Origin: Achromobacter spanius
GTDB lineage: Bacteria; Pseudomonadota; Gammaproteobacteria; Burkholderiales; Burkholderiaceae_B
Assembly (NCBI RefSeq): GCF_002812705.1
Contig: NZ_CP025030.1
Coordinates: forward strand, 3,038,001 to 3,102,000
DNA length: 64,000 nucleotides
Direction of reading: 5' to 3'
The notes under the pieces are model-generated. The model ran no database searches. It was not told where the DNA came from and was given only the letters and a program-made list of their open reading frames with translations. Within the stretch, counting starts at the first letter, position 1, and every line of letters starts with the position of its first letter. Below are positions 53,244 through 62,063 of the stretch, in pieces. A program made the translations under genes and the position numbers.

Positions 53244-54236
53244 CTATTTATCGGACGATGAGGCGGGTGATGTGAGGGTTTGGGCAAGGAGTTTGGAGCC
53301 AGTAAGGCCGTAGCGCTGCTGCGTATCGCATTCGCGCTGGGCAGTTTCACGATACTCCGCCGCCATGAAATCCAATAGCTCCCGTACCGCTGGCAGCAGG
53401 CCGCGCCGCGACGGGAAGACGGCATGGACGGCGCCGGGTTCGGGCACCCAGGGCGCGCCCACCGGCACCAGCGTGCCCGCGTCCAGTTCGTCGCGGATCA
53501 TCATCAGGGGCAAGGCGGCCACGCCCACGCCGCGCAGGGTGGCTTGCTTGAGCGCCAGCATGTCATCGGTGACCAGGCGCGGCGTGAAGGGCACGCTTAG
53601 ACGCGCGCCGTCGGGCCCGTCCAGCCGCCACTGGCATTCACGCTGCTCGGTGCCCAGCGCCAAGGTGGGTAATTCGGCGAACTGGGCCACATCGGCGTTG
53701 GGGGGCAGCGAGCGCGCCAGCGCGGGGCTGGCAACCAGGCTCTGGCAGCTCATGCCCAGGTGCTTCATCACCAGGTCGCTGCTTTCCATGGGGCCGAAAC
53801 GTACGCGCACGGCCAGGTCGAACCCTTCGCGCAGCACGTCCACCGAGCGTGAAAAGCTCTTCAGGTAGACGTGTACCTTGGGGCAGCGTTCCATGAAGCG
53901 CGCCACCACATCGCCCAGAAAGTAGTAGATCAGCGCGGGTGGTGCGCTCATGCGGATGGTGCCTTGCGGCTCGGCGTGCGTGCGGTCGATGACGTCCTGC
54001 GCGGCTTCGGCCCCGGCCAGCATCGACAGGCATTGGTCGAAATATTCCTGGCCCAGTTCGGTCACTGCAAAGCTGCGGGTGGAACGCTGGATCAGGCGCA
54101 CGCCCAGCCGTTCCTCAAGCAGGGCGATGCGGCGGCTCAGGCGGGATTTGGGGATGTCCAGCGCGCGGCCGGCGGGCGCGAAGCCCCCGTTCTTGACCAC
54201 CTGGACAAAATAATAAAGATCATTCAAGTCATGCAT
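53244..54236 (-). CDS. LysR-family regulator upstream of ycaC
   Basis: A 330-residue LysR regulator of the CrgA/DmlR type (begins MHDLNDLYYFVQVVKNGGF). The HTH is at about residues 18-37 (APAGRALDIPKSRLSRRIAL), followed by an effector domain and a Ser/Thr-rich tail of about 25 residues. It is in the same direction as ycaC and downstream of the AraC gene by 105 bases. Confidence 0.9.
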   Translation of the reverse strand: MHDLNDLYYFVQVVKNGGFAPAGRALDIPKSRLSRRIALLEERLGVRLIQRSTRSFAVTELGQEYFDQCLSMLAGAEAAQDVIDRTHAEPQGTIRMSAPPALIYYFLGDVVARFMERCPKVHVYLKSFSRSVDVLREGFDLAVRVRFGPMESSDLVMKHLGMSCQSLVASPALARSLPPNADVAQFAELPTLALGTEQRECQWRLDGPDGARLSVPFTPRLVTDDMLALKQATLRGVGVAALPLMMIRDELDAGTLVPVGAPWVPEPGAVHAVFPSRRGLLPAVRELLDFMAAEYRETAQRECDTQQRYGLTGSKLLAQTLTSPASSSDK

Positions 54237-54341
54237 GACCGTTTCCGCGATTTCCGATTTCTAGACGTAGCGGCGAGCATATAACGGCGCCGGCGTTTGC
54301 CAGAAGACGGAAAGCGGAACGGACCCGCGCGGATAACCCTG

Positions 54342-55322
54342 TCAGGCCGCCACGCCCAGCGATTCTTCCTTCCAGCGCTGCTTGTCGCGCAGCGGCGGGG
54401 TGCCGAACAGGCGGCTGTATTCGCGGCTGAATTGCGACGAACTTTCATAGCCCACGGCATGCGCGGCCAGCGCCACGCCCGCGTCATCGCTCAGCATCAG
54501 GCGGCGCGCTTCCTGCAAGCGCAGGTGCTTCTGGTATTGCAGCGGGCTCATGGCGGTGGCCTGCTTGAAATGGTGGTGCAAGGACGACACGCTCATGTGC
54601 ACGTCGCGGGCGATTTCCTCCACGCGCAGCGGCTGGGCGTAGTTGTCGCGCAGGATGCGGATGGCCTTGGCCACGCGGTTCAACTGGCTGTCTTGCAGCA
54701 CCGACTGGCGCAGCACCACGCCCTGGCCATTCATCAGCAGCCGGTACAGCAGTTCGCGCTTGACCATGGGCGCCAGGATGGGAATGTCGCGCGGGTTATC
54801 CAACAGGCGCAGCAGCCGCAGCACCACGTCCAGCAGCGAGCCGCCCAGCGGATTCACGCTCAGCGCGCGTGACGCCTCCGCGGGCACCAGCGGCGGCAGG
54901 TTCTCGTCGCTGATCAGTTCGGCGATTTCCTCGGGGTTCAGATCCAGCCGCAGGCCCAGGTAGGGCAGCGTCGGGCTGGCCACCGACACCTTGGCCACCA
55001 CGGGCAGGTCCACCGAGGAAATCAGGTAATGGAAGGGGTCGTACTCGAAGCTCTCATCGCCGATCAGCAGGCGTTTGGAACCCTGCGCGATGACGGCCAG
55101 CGCGGCTTTCTGCAAGCCCGGCTTGGCGCCAGTGGGCTGCGACAGGCGGTGCAGGTAGAGGCCTTCGATGGGCGTATCCAGCGATCCTTCCAGATCGCCC
55201 GTCATCCGGTCCAGCGTGCAAAGCAGCTCTCGGCGGGCCGGTTCGTATGCGATGTCTAGCGGGGCGGCGTTGATGGCGTCTTGGCTGGGAACGGTAGCGG
55301 ATCGAGCGGTAGTAATAGGCAT
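54342..55322 (-). CDS. AraC-family regulator, YqhC-like
   Basis: A 326-residue AraC regulator with an N-terminal AraC_N (cupin) domain and two C-terminal HTHs (RVEEIARDVHMSVSSLHHHFK; LAAHAVGYESSSQFSREY). The ATG at 55322 has GGAG five bases upstream; the in-frame upstream start has none. It diverges from an aldo/keto reductase across 318 bases, matching the E. coli YqhC arrangement in which the regulator senses aldehydes and activates a reductase. Confidence 0.88.
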   Translation of the reverse strand: MPITTARSATVPSQDAINAAPLDIAYEPARRELLCTLDRMTGDLEGSLDTPIEGLYLHRLSQPTGAKPGLQKAALAVIAQGSKRLLIGDESFEYDPFHYLISSVDLPVVAKVSVASPTLPYLGLRLDLNPEEIAELISDENLPPLVPAEASRALSVNPLGGSLLDVVLRLLRLLDNPRDIPILAPMVKRELLYRLLMNGQGVVLRQSVLQDSQLNRVAKAIRILRDNYAQPLRVEEIARDVHMSVSSLHHHFKQATAMSPLQYQKHLRLQEARRLMLSDDAGVALAAHAVGYESSSQFSREYSRLFGTPPLRDKQRWKEESLGVAA

Positions 55323-55472
55323 GGAGGCTCCGGAAGGCGCGCCGACCGCGGGGCAAGCCGGCGGCGCCGCAGAGAGTAGGGCGGGGTTCAGTGTATGCGC
55401 GGTCCAGGCGCGATGCACAGTCACCATTTTCGGTCTGGAGAAATGGGCAAAAAGTCAGGAGGATCGGGCGCA

Positions 55473-55510
55473 TGCCTGATTCTCCGGAAGGCTTGCCAGA
55501 GAATCAGGCA
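55473..55510. repeat. 12-bp perfect inverted repeat between araC-type and reductase genes
   Basis: TGCCTGATTCTC (55473-55484) and GAGAATCAGGCA (55499-55510) flank a 14-base spacer in the divergent AraC/reductase region (55323-55640), which holds no gene. An A7 run follows the right arm, so it is not a terminator in either direction; a regulator-binding site or a cruciform is more likely. Confidence 0.85.
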
Positions 55511-55640
55511 AAAAAAGGGCAGGATCAAGCAGCGCGCGCCGCCGCCTGCCGACGCATACTGTTCCCACCCCGGCAAGCAGGTGTTCGGCGTCCCATCCCG
55601 GGGCGCACGGACCGGCGACGCCGCTGACAGGAGTTCAATC

Positions 55641-56687
55641 ATGCGATACAAGAAATTCGGCAGCACAGGCCTTTTCGTTTCGGAACTCTGCCTGGGCACC
55701 ATGACCTTCGGCGGCGAGGGCGAGCTGTGGAGCAAGATCGGCAGCCTGCAACAAGAAGACGCCAACCGGCTGGTGGGCCGGGCGTTGGAGGCGGGCGTCA
55801 ACTTCATCGACACGGCGGACGTTTATTCGGAAGGCCGTTCCGAAGTCATCACTGGCCAGGCCCTGCGCGATTTGAAGGTGGCGCGCGACGACGTGGTCAT
55901 CGCCACGAAAGTGTTCGGCCCGACCGGCGCGGGCGTGAATGCGCGCGGCAATTCGCGCGCTCACATTCTGGATGGCGTGAAGAAGAGCCTGTCGCGCTTG
56001 CAGTTGGATCACATCGACCTTTATCAGATCCACGGCTTTGATCCGGCAACGCCCATTGAGGAAACCGTGCGCGCGCTGGATACCTTGGTTCAACATGGCC
56101 ATGTGCGTTATGTGGGCGTGTCCAACTGGGCGGCCTGGCAAATCATGAAGGCGCTGGGTATTGCCGAACGCCTGGGGCTGGCGCGCTTTGAATCGCTACA
56201 GGCCTACTACACGATCGCGGGCCGCGACCTGGAACGCGAACTCGTGCCCATGCTGCAAAGCGAAGGCGTGGGGCTGATGGTGTGGAGCCCGCTGGCCGGT
56301 GGCTTGCTTAGCGGCAAGTACAGCCGCGATGGTTCCGTTGAGGCCGGCAGCCGCCGCGCCGCGTTCGACTTCCCGCCGGTGGACCGCGATCGCGCCTACG
56401 ACAGCATCGACGCACTCAAGTCCGTGGCCGATGCGCGCGGCGTATCCGTGGCGCAAGTGGCGCTGGCGTGGCTGCTGCATCAGCAAGTGGTCACCAGCGT
56501 CATCATCGGCGCCAAGCGGGTGGACCAGTTGGACGACAACCTGGCGGCAACCGCCATCAAGTTGACGCAAGACGAGCTCGCAGCCTTGGACAAAGTCAGC
56601 GCGCTGCCGCCGGAGTATCCCGGCTGGATGCACGTGCGCCAGGGCGAATTCCGCCGCCAGCAGTTGATCGAGTCTGGCGCGGTGTAA
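55641..56687 (+). CDS. Aldo/keto reductase
   Basis: A 348-residue (alpha/beta)8 NADPH-dependent reductase of aldehydes and ketones. The catalytic tetrad is complete: Asp57, Tyr62, Lys90 and His131, with the cofactor-binding SLIIG-like segment SVIIGAKRVDQL. CAGGAGTTCAATC precedes the ATG at 55641. It is paired with a divergent AraC regulator, which suggests induction by a reactive aldehyde. Confidence 0.93.
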   Translation: MRYKKFGSTGLFVSELCLGTMTFGGEGELWSKIGSLQQEDANRLVGRALEAGVNFIDTADVYSEGRSEVITGQALRDLKVARDDVVIATKVFGPTGAGVNARGNSRAHILDGVKKSLSRLQLDHIDLYQIHGFDPATPIEETVRALDTLVQHGHVRYVGVSNWAAWQIMKALGIAERLGLARFESLQAYYTIAGRDLERELVPMLQSEGVGLMVWSPLAGGLLSGKYSRDGSVEAGSRRAAFDFPPVDRDRAYDSIDALKSVADARGVSVAQVALAWLLHQQVVTSVIIGAKRVDQLDDNLAATAIKLTQDELAALDKVSALPPEYPGWMHVRQGEFRRQQLIESGAV

Positions 56688-56849
56688 GCACGAGGGGGCA
56701 GGGCCGGGCCGGCGAGCGCGCGTCAACAATGATCGCCGGGCCCGGCGGCCACGCATGCGGGGAAGCGCGGTGCGGATGCCGCAGCCAGCCCTCTCATCGC
56801 GATCCGTGGCTAGTAGAATCCTGGCAGCTTTAACGAATGAAGACGCCAG

Positions 56850-58079
56850 ATGACCCACCCGTTTTCCCCCGACGATGTGCGCGTCTTGCGCGAACACGGT
56901 ATTGCGCTGTTCGCCGACCGCGTGCTGATCGCGGTGCAGCCGCCCTTGTCCGACGCGCGGATCGCGGAGATTGAATCCGCCTGCGCCGGCCCCTTGCCAC
57001 AAGCCTTGCGCGACCTGTGGCGCCTGACCGCCGGCGGCGAACTGGCCTACGACTTGCACGCGCGGATGAACGGCAATGAAGAGGCCTTGAGCTGGTCCGA
57101 ACTGTTCTACGACGGCAGCGACCACTATCGCGATCTGCAAGGCTGGATCGAACACGAACAAGAGTGCGCCGAAACCGCCGCCACCGAAGACGGCGAGACC
57201 TGGAACGGCACGCTGCGCTATCTGCCCATAGGCGGCTTTGAATACTGCGACCGCATCTACGTGGCGGTGGAACCTGGCCCTCGCGCCGGCAGCATCGTGG
57301 CGTGGAAGCAGGGCCTGCCCGGCTGGACGCATGCCTTGCAACAGGATGGCATTGCAACGATTGCGCCGGATCTGCATGCCGCCTTCGCCTCGTTGTGCCT
57401 GGAGTCAGACCCGGAAGACGACCTGGATAGCCCCGGCGTGCGCGTGCTGGAATATCTGGACGAACGGGTGTCGGACCACGGCATGCCGCAAGCGCTGGCC
57501 GACGCGCTCGTCGCGTACTACCGGCGCGCACTGGTGGATTGGCGTGGCCCGCTGGCGGCCGGCACGCTGATGCAATCGCCGCGGCTGGCCGGCTTGGCTT
57601 TGCAGCACGCGATAAGCAAGGATGACGCGGCGCTGGTGCGGCAATTGGCAGAGCAGGGCATGCGCTTCGACCAGCCCCTGCGAGGCAGCGCCACCCCGGT
57701 GGAAGTGGCCTTGATGCAGCACGCCTGCGCCGCCGCCCACGCCTTGTTGCAAGCGGGCGCGGCGGTCAGCCCCACAGCCATTCATCGCTTTGATCGCAAG
57801 CCTTCGGCGGAACTCGTCGACCGTCTGCTGGCACAAGGCGCCCAAGCCGATGCCCTGGGCGTGGCCCGCTGCGTGGCCTGCGGCGCGCCCGAGGCCGCGC
57901 GCCGCGTCGCGGCAGCCTGCGGTGACGGGATTGCCGCCGCTTACGCAGAGGTGCGCGACGCCATGGCCAACAGCTACCAGGAGGACCTGCGCAAGGTGCG
58001 CGCGGGCAAACTGGGTCACTACCTGGGCGCGGACGGCCTGGCCGAACGCGTAGCCAACCTGCGGGCGTTTTCGCTGTGA
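56850..58079 (+). CDS. SMI1/KNR4 domain protein with C-terminal repeats
   Basis: A 409-residue cytoplasmic protein. The N-terminal 185 residues or so match the SMI1/KNR4 fold (ESACAGPLPQALRDLWRL, LPIGGFEYCDRIYVAV, IVAWKQGLPGW); the C-terminal half has helical ankyrin-like repeats (LALQHAISKDDAALVRQL, LLQAGAAV). SMI1/KNR4 domains are widespread as immunity proteins of contact-dependent toxins, but no toxin gene is adjacent. I cannot assign a function. Confidence 0.7.
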   Translation: MTHPFSPDDVRVLREHGIALFADRVLIAVQPPLSDARIAEIESACAGPLPQALRDLWRLTAGGELAYDLHARMNGNEEALSWSELFYDGSDHYRDLQGWIEHEQECAETAATEDGETWNGTLRYLPIGGFEYCDRIYVAVEPGPRAGSIVAWKQGLPGWTHALQQDGIATIAPDLHAAFASLCLESDPEDDLDSPGVRVLEYLDERVSDHGMPQALADALVAYYRRALVDWRGPLAAGTLMQSPRLAGLALQHAISKDDAALVRQLAEQGMRFDQPLRGSATPVEVALMQHACAAAHALLQAGAAVSPTAIHRFDRKPSAELVDRLLAQGAQADALGVARCVACGAPEAARRVAAACGDGIAAAYAEVRDAMANSYQEDLRKVRAGKLGHYLGADGLAERVANLRAFSL

Positions 58080-58211
58080 CGTTGCGGGCGGCTTGACTGC
58101 GTGGACGATGCCCGCCGTGTCGTCGTCCACCGCGCGTCGTCCCCGACTAGAATGTGCTTCGCGTTTCCGTAAGCGCGCTCTTGTTTGACGGGACGTTTTG
58201 AAGGGAAAAGC

Positions 58212-58970
58212 GTGGCCATTCCGTATCTGCGCAGACTGACGGCGGTCAGCCGTAGCCCGCAAGCCAACAGGCATCTTGCCTACTTCCTGACCTTTACCGC
58301 CGGCGCGGTCAACGCGGGCGGCTTTTTGGCCGTGCAGCAATACACCTCGCACATGTCGGGCATCGTTTCCATGATGGCCGACCACATGGCGCTGGGCGGC
58401 CTGGTGGTGGTGTTGCAGGGCGTGGCGGCGTTGCTGTCGTTCCTGGCGGGCGCGGCCAGCTCCGCGTTCCTGATCAACTTCGGGCGGCGTTCCCACCTGG
58501 CCAGCGAATACGCCTTGCCGCTGCTGCTGGAAGCCGTGCTGCTGCTGCTCTTTGGCCTGTTGGGCGCCAACCTGGAAACTCTCCGCTGGTTCTACGTGCC
58601 TGGCACCGTGATGCTGCTGTGCTACATCATGGGCCTGCAGAATGCGATGATCACCAAGGTGTCGCGCTCCGAGATCCGCACGACGCACGTCACCGGCATG
58701 GTGACCGACATCGGCATCGAACTGGGCAAGCTGTTTTACTGGAACGTGTCCAAGAGCGACACGCAACATAAGCCGCCCGTGTTCGCCGATCGCGGCAAGC
58801 TGATTGTGCTGAGCCTGATGGTTACCCTGTTCTTCGTGGGCGGCGTGACCGGCGCGTATTCGTTCTACCACTTTGGCTTCGGTTCGACCTGGCCGCTGGC
58901 GCTGCTGCTGACCTTGCTGGCCGCGGTGCCGGTCATGGACGACATCCGCAGCTTCATTCGCCGCGCCTAG
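58212..58970 (+). CDS. DUF1275 (YoaK family) membrane protein
   Basis: A 252-residue inner-membrane protein with six hydrophobic segments; FTAGAVNAGGFLAV and SHMSGIV near the N-terminus, GLQNAMITKVS and RTTHVTGMVTDIGIE define DUF1275. The function is unknown. The GTG at 58212 is chosen because AAGGGAAAAGC lies just upstream; a TTG 27 bases before would add nine unsupported residues. Confidence 0.85.
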   Translation: MAIPYLRRLTAVSRSPQANRHLAYFLTFTAGAVNAGGFLAVQQYTSHMSGIVSMMADHMALGGLVVVLQGVAALLSFLAGAASSAFLINFGRRSHLASEYALPLLLEAVLLLLFGLLGANLETLRWFYVPGTVMLLCYIMGLQNAMITKVSRSEIRTTHVTGMVTDIGIELGKLFYWNVSKSDTQHKPPVFADRGKLIVLSLMVTLFFVGGVTGAYSFYHFGFGSTWPLALLLTLLAAVPVMDDIRSFIRRA

Positions 58971-58980
58971 CGCGGCGGCT

Positions 58981-59799
58981 TCACCTTTTCGCCTTGCGCG
59001 CGACGGCGTGGCCCAGGAAGACCTGCAGCGCCGCCAAGGTTTCGTAATGCAGCTTTTCCAGCCGGGCGTCCTTGGCCGGTTCCGTGATGGCGTAGCCCTT
59101 GGCGTCCAGGGGGTAGGGTTCACCCAGCAGGCGCCCCATGTCGATCTGGTAGTAGCTGGCGTCGCCATACGGCCGCTTGCCGTCGATCAGGGGAGCGGGC
59201 CAGAAGCGGTCCCCTTCGCGTAATACGGCTTCCAGTTGTTGCGGGCTTGCTTCCCGCCAGACGGCGGCGCGCAACAAAACCAGGTGTTCGGCGCGCAGCG
59301 TGAAGCCGCCTAGCGCGTCCATGCCGCTTTGCGGAAAGTCGAACGCTTCCTTCATTTCGGTCGGCAGCGGGTAATGGCCGGGCGCGAGCTTTCCCACGGA
59401 CGCCACGAAGTCGGGCAGCACGCGGCACACTTCGGCCAGGCGCCGGATGGCCAGCGCGTCGTCCGATGTCTTCAACGCGCGGCGCGCAATGGCCAGTGTG
59501 TCCGGGCCGCCCAGCAGCGGCTGTTCGAAATCGATGCCGGGCGCGCCGGATTCGATCGGCATCCATTGCACGCGCAGCAAACGTATCAACGCGGCGTGCT
59601 GGGACGAGATCGGAATGGCGCCGGGCGGCAGGGCGAATACCTGCCGGATGATCGGCTTGCGGTCGGTGGCGGCCAGGGCGCGCAATGGCGCGATCGTCAG
59701 CCCGCCCAAGCTCAAACCCAAGCCCAAACCCATACGCAGACCCACACCCAAACTCCCACCCAGACCCAGGCTCTTCAGCAACGCACGGCGTTTCATCAT
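58981..59799 (-). CDS. Tat-exported hypothetical protein with Gly-Leu-rich signal
   Basis: A 272-residue protein starting MMKRRALLKSLGLGG, a twin-arginine pattern (RR at residues 4-5), with a low-complexity Leu-Gly hydrophobic core encoded by imperfect hexamers on 59703-59765. The mature domain (about 46-272) has TLAIARRALK, ELGGFTLRAEHLVLLRAA-type and DASYYQIDMGRLLGE segments; I do not recognise it, though alignment to sorbitol- or gluconate-dehydrogenase small subunits by size is possible. It follows the TPR gene by 10 bases. Confidence 0.7.
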   Translation of the reverse strand: MMKRRALLKSLGLGGSLGVGLRMGLGLGLSLGGLTIAPLRALAATDRKPIIRQVFALPPGAIPISSQHAALIRLLRVQWMPIESGAPGIDFEQPLLGGPDTLAIARRALKTSDDALAIRRLAEVCRVLPDFVASVGKLAPGHYPLPTEMKEAFDFPQSGMDALGGFTLRAEHLVLLRAAVWREASPQQLEAVLREGDRFWPAPLIDGKRPYGDASYYQIDMGRLLGEPYPLDAKGYAITEPAKDARLEKLHYETLAALQVFLGHAVARKAKR

Positions 59800-59809
59800 G
59801 GCTACCGGA

Positions 59810-60544
59810 TTACTTGCGCAGATCGGCCAGCGCCGACTCGGCCAGCGGGTAGCCCGGCTGGATTCGCAATGCGTCTTCGTAAGACAGGCGCGCGTCGGCT
59901 TGCCGCCCCAGGCGCCGCAGCAAATTACCCTGATTGGTCAGAATCAACGCGCTGGCGGGTTTGGCGCGCACGGCCTTTTGGTAGGCCGCCAGCGCCTCGT
60001 CTTCGCGGTCCATGCTGTCCAGCAACGAGGCTTGAAGGTTGTAGCCGATGCTCCAGTCCGGAAAGCGATTCGTCAGCGCTTGGGTCGTGGCCAAGGCATT
60101 GGGCAAATCCCCGCGCTGCGCCTGCGCGCCGGCTTTGTTGACGTATGCCCACTTAAGGTCCGGGTTCAGCTTGATGGCCTCGTCGAACAGATCTTGGGCG
60201 GCGGGCAGCTTGCCTTGCTGCGCTTGCAGCTTGCCCAGGAACAGCCGGACGTCGGCGTTGCGCGGATCTTGCTTGGCCATTTCTTCGGCTACGCGCTGCG
60301 CCTCCTGCGGATCGTTCGCCCGCAAGGCGGCCGAGATCCGCGTGTTCAGCGTTTGCATGGCGGGCGGCAGTTGCTTGATGCGGGCTTGCAGCGCCTCGTT
60401 TTCCGCGCGCAGCTCGGATTGGTACGCGTGGTCCAGTGGCGCGGCGGGTTGCGCATGGGCGGCCGACACGGCAAGGCCGATGCAGCAGGCAAGGGCCGGC
60501 CCGAGCAGGCAGGCACGCACACGGCGGCTCAGGGTTGCAAGCAT
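59810..60544 (-). CDS. Secreted TPR-repeat protein
   Basis: A 244-residue exported protein: signal peptide about 1-31 (SAAHA), a coiled-coil segment (ELRAENEALQARIKQL), then three or four TPR units (ADVRLFLGKLQAQQGKLPAAQDLFDEAI; GYNLQASLLDSMDREDEALAAYQKAV; a final SYEDALRIQPGYPLAESALADL). TPRs mediate protein contacts, so it may help place or assemble its Tat-exported neighbour. It is upstream in the same operon. Confidence 0.82.
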   Translation of the reverse strand: MLATLSRRVRACLLGPALACCIGLAVSAAHAQPAAPLDHAYQSELRAENEALQARIKQLPPAMQTLNTRISAALRANDPQEAQRVAEEMAKQDPRNADVRLFLGKLQAQQGKLPAAQDLFDEAIKLNPDLKWAYVNKAGAQAQRGDLPNALATTQALTNRFPDWSIGYNLQASLLDSMDREDEALAAYQKAVRAKPASALILTNQGNLLRRLGRQADARLSYEDALRIQPGYPLAESALADLRK

Positions 60545-60665
60545 GGCGGTCGATGGTTCCTTGAAAGAGGGATGTGCTGGCGTCAGGGCGGGGACGGATG
60601 CCTACGATACCGGAAGCGCGGCGCGCCGTAAAAAACAAAGGCGCCAAACGTAGAAAGTCCAACGC

Positions 60666-60691
60666 AAAAAGCCCGGCGCGCAGGCCGGGCT
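60666..60691 (-). terminator. Intrinsic terminator after the fasciclin gene
   Basis: Read on the minus strand, AGCCCGGC and GCCGGGCT form an 8-bp stem with loop CTGCGC, followed by TTTT. It lies 39 bases after the fasciclin stop codon and ends the sigma/anti-sigma/fasciclin run. Confidence 0.85.
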
Positions 60692-60729
60692 GGAACGCTG
60701 GCCCCGTGGGGCCGCTTTTAATCAAGCGA

Positions 60730-61278
60730 TCAGTTCGGCATCAACACGGTGTCGATCACATGGATCACGCCGTTGGACTGATAGACGTCATAAGTGCTGA
60801 TGGTGGACACGCCGCCCTTTTCGTCCTTCAGGGTCAGGTTGTGCTTGCCGTTCATCATCACCCACAGCTTGCCGCCGCTGGCGGTCGTCAACTCGGTCTT
60901 GCCGCCGCCCTTCTTGATACGTGCTGCCAGCGCGTCGAAATCCAGCTTCCCCGGTACCACGTGGTAGGTCAGGATCTTTGTCAGCGTGGCCTTGTTTTCT
61001 GGTTTGACCAGTGTATCCACGGTGCCCGCGGGCAGCTTGCCGAAGGCGGCGTTCGTCGGCGCGAACACCGTGAACGGGCCCTTGCCTTGCAGCGTATCCA
61101 CCAGGCCCGCCGCCTTCACCGCCGCAACCAGCGTGGTGTGGTCCGCGGAATTCACCGCGTTGGCGACGATATTCTTGGCGGGCATCATCGGCTGGCCGCC
61201 CACCATGACGTCCGCCGCGAACGTGGGCGACAGGGTCAGGGCCGAGCAAGCGATGGCAATCGAGGCTAGCAATTTCAT
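60730..61278 (-). CDS. Secreted fasciclin-domain protein
   Basis: A 182-residue exported protein: signal peptide about residues 1-22 (SPTFAAD) then one FAS1 domain with the H1 motif FTVFAPTNAAF and the H2 region YHVVPG. FAS1 domains mediate adhesion in many secreted proteins. AAGGAG lies six bases before the ATG at 61278. It follows an ECF sigma/RskA-like pair on the same strand, as do mpt70/mpt83-type genes in SigK systems, and is thus the likely target of that regulator. Confidence 0.9.
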   Translation of the reverse strand: MKLLASIAIACSALTLSPTFAADVMVGGQPMMPAKNIVANAVNSADHTTLVAAVKAAGLVDTLQGKGPFTVFAPTNAAFGKLPAGTVDTLVKPENKATLTKILTYHVVPGKLDFDALAARIKKGGGKTELTTASGGKLWVMMNGKHNLTLKDEKGGVSTISTYDVYQSNGVIHVIDTVLMPN

Positions 61279-61364
61279 GACGATCTCCTTTTGTGTGGCC
61301 GTCATGAGGAGATACGGGGCAAGCCTGCGATTGGATGCGTGTTCAGCCTAAGGACTAACCCTGG

Positions 61365-62063
61365 TCAGATGACCTTGCCGCTCAAGACGACCGGGCCGGT
61401 GGGGATGCCGCCGGGGGCGCCGCCCGCCGGCTCCAGCGTAATGGCGACCGTGTCGCCTTGCTGCGGCAGCAGGCTGGGGGCCAGCACCGTGGTCTGGCCT
61501 GGCTGCACCAGGCCCAGCGAGCGCGGCGCCTGTCCGGGGGTGATGGACCACAATTCCAGCGCGCGGCCATCGGCCAGCGCCACCAGGTCTTGCATGGGCT
61601 GCACGGCCAGGCGGTTGTCCGGCAGCGTGTTCACGACCATGGCGCCGGGCGCCTTGTCGCCAGACAGCACGGCAACGGTGCGTACTTCGGTCGGTGCGGG
61701 GGCCGGCTTGAGCATCAGGAAGGCCAGCACCACCACGGCGGTGGCCAAGCCGGCCGACAAGGCGCGCCACCAGGACAGGCCACGCGGCGCGGAAGGCGTG
61801 CGCGTGGCGGCGTAGTTGGGTGCAGACTTGGGCGCCGCTGCAATGCGGGCGGCAATTGCCTGCCAGACATGCGCGGGTGGCGTCTCGGGCGGCAGGGCCA
61901 TCGCCAGCGGCAACAGCCGGTCTTCCCATTCAGTAACCGCGCGGCGCAGGCCGGCGTCATCGCGCATCAGGGTAATGAAGCGCTGCCGCGCACCCGCGCG
62001 CAAGCCGCCCAGCACGTACTCGGCGGCCAGGCGGTCCTGCAGTTCGGGGTGGCGGTAATTCAT
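61365..62063 (-). CDS. Anti-sigma factor, RskA-like (pair 2)
   Basis: A 232-residue single-pass membrane protein. N-terminal helical sigma-binding region (LAAEYVLGGLRAGARQRF), one helix at about 105-122 (ALSAGLATAVVVLAFLML), then a periplasmic RskA-type domain ending TGPVVLSGKVI. The ATG at 62063 overlaps the sigma stop by four bases (ATGA). It resembles pair 1 in layout, and the two C-terminal domains share the GPxxxxGxx ending. Confidence 0.88.
   Translation of the reverse strand: MNYRHPELQDRLAAEYVLGGLRAGARQRFITLMRDDAGLRRAVTEWEDRLLPLAMALPPETPPAHVWQAIAARIAAAPKSAPNYAATRTPSAPRGLSWWRALSAGLATAVVVLAFLMLKPAPAPTEVRTVAVLSGDKAPGAMVVNTLPDNRLAVQPMQDLVALADGRALELWSITPGQAPRSLGLVQPGQTTVLAPSLLPQQGDTVAITLEPAGGAPGGIPTGPVVLSGKVI

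Noticed and set aside
56702..56760. GC-rich inverted repeat after the aldo/keto reductase as a terminator
   Set aside because: The arms pair only with a bulge and there is no T-run.
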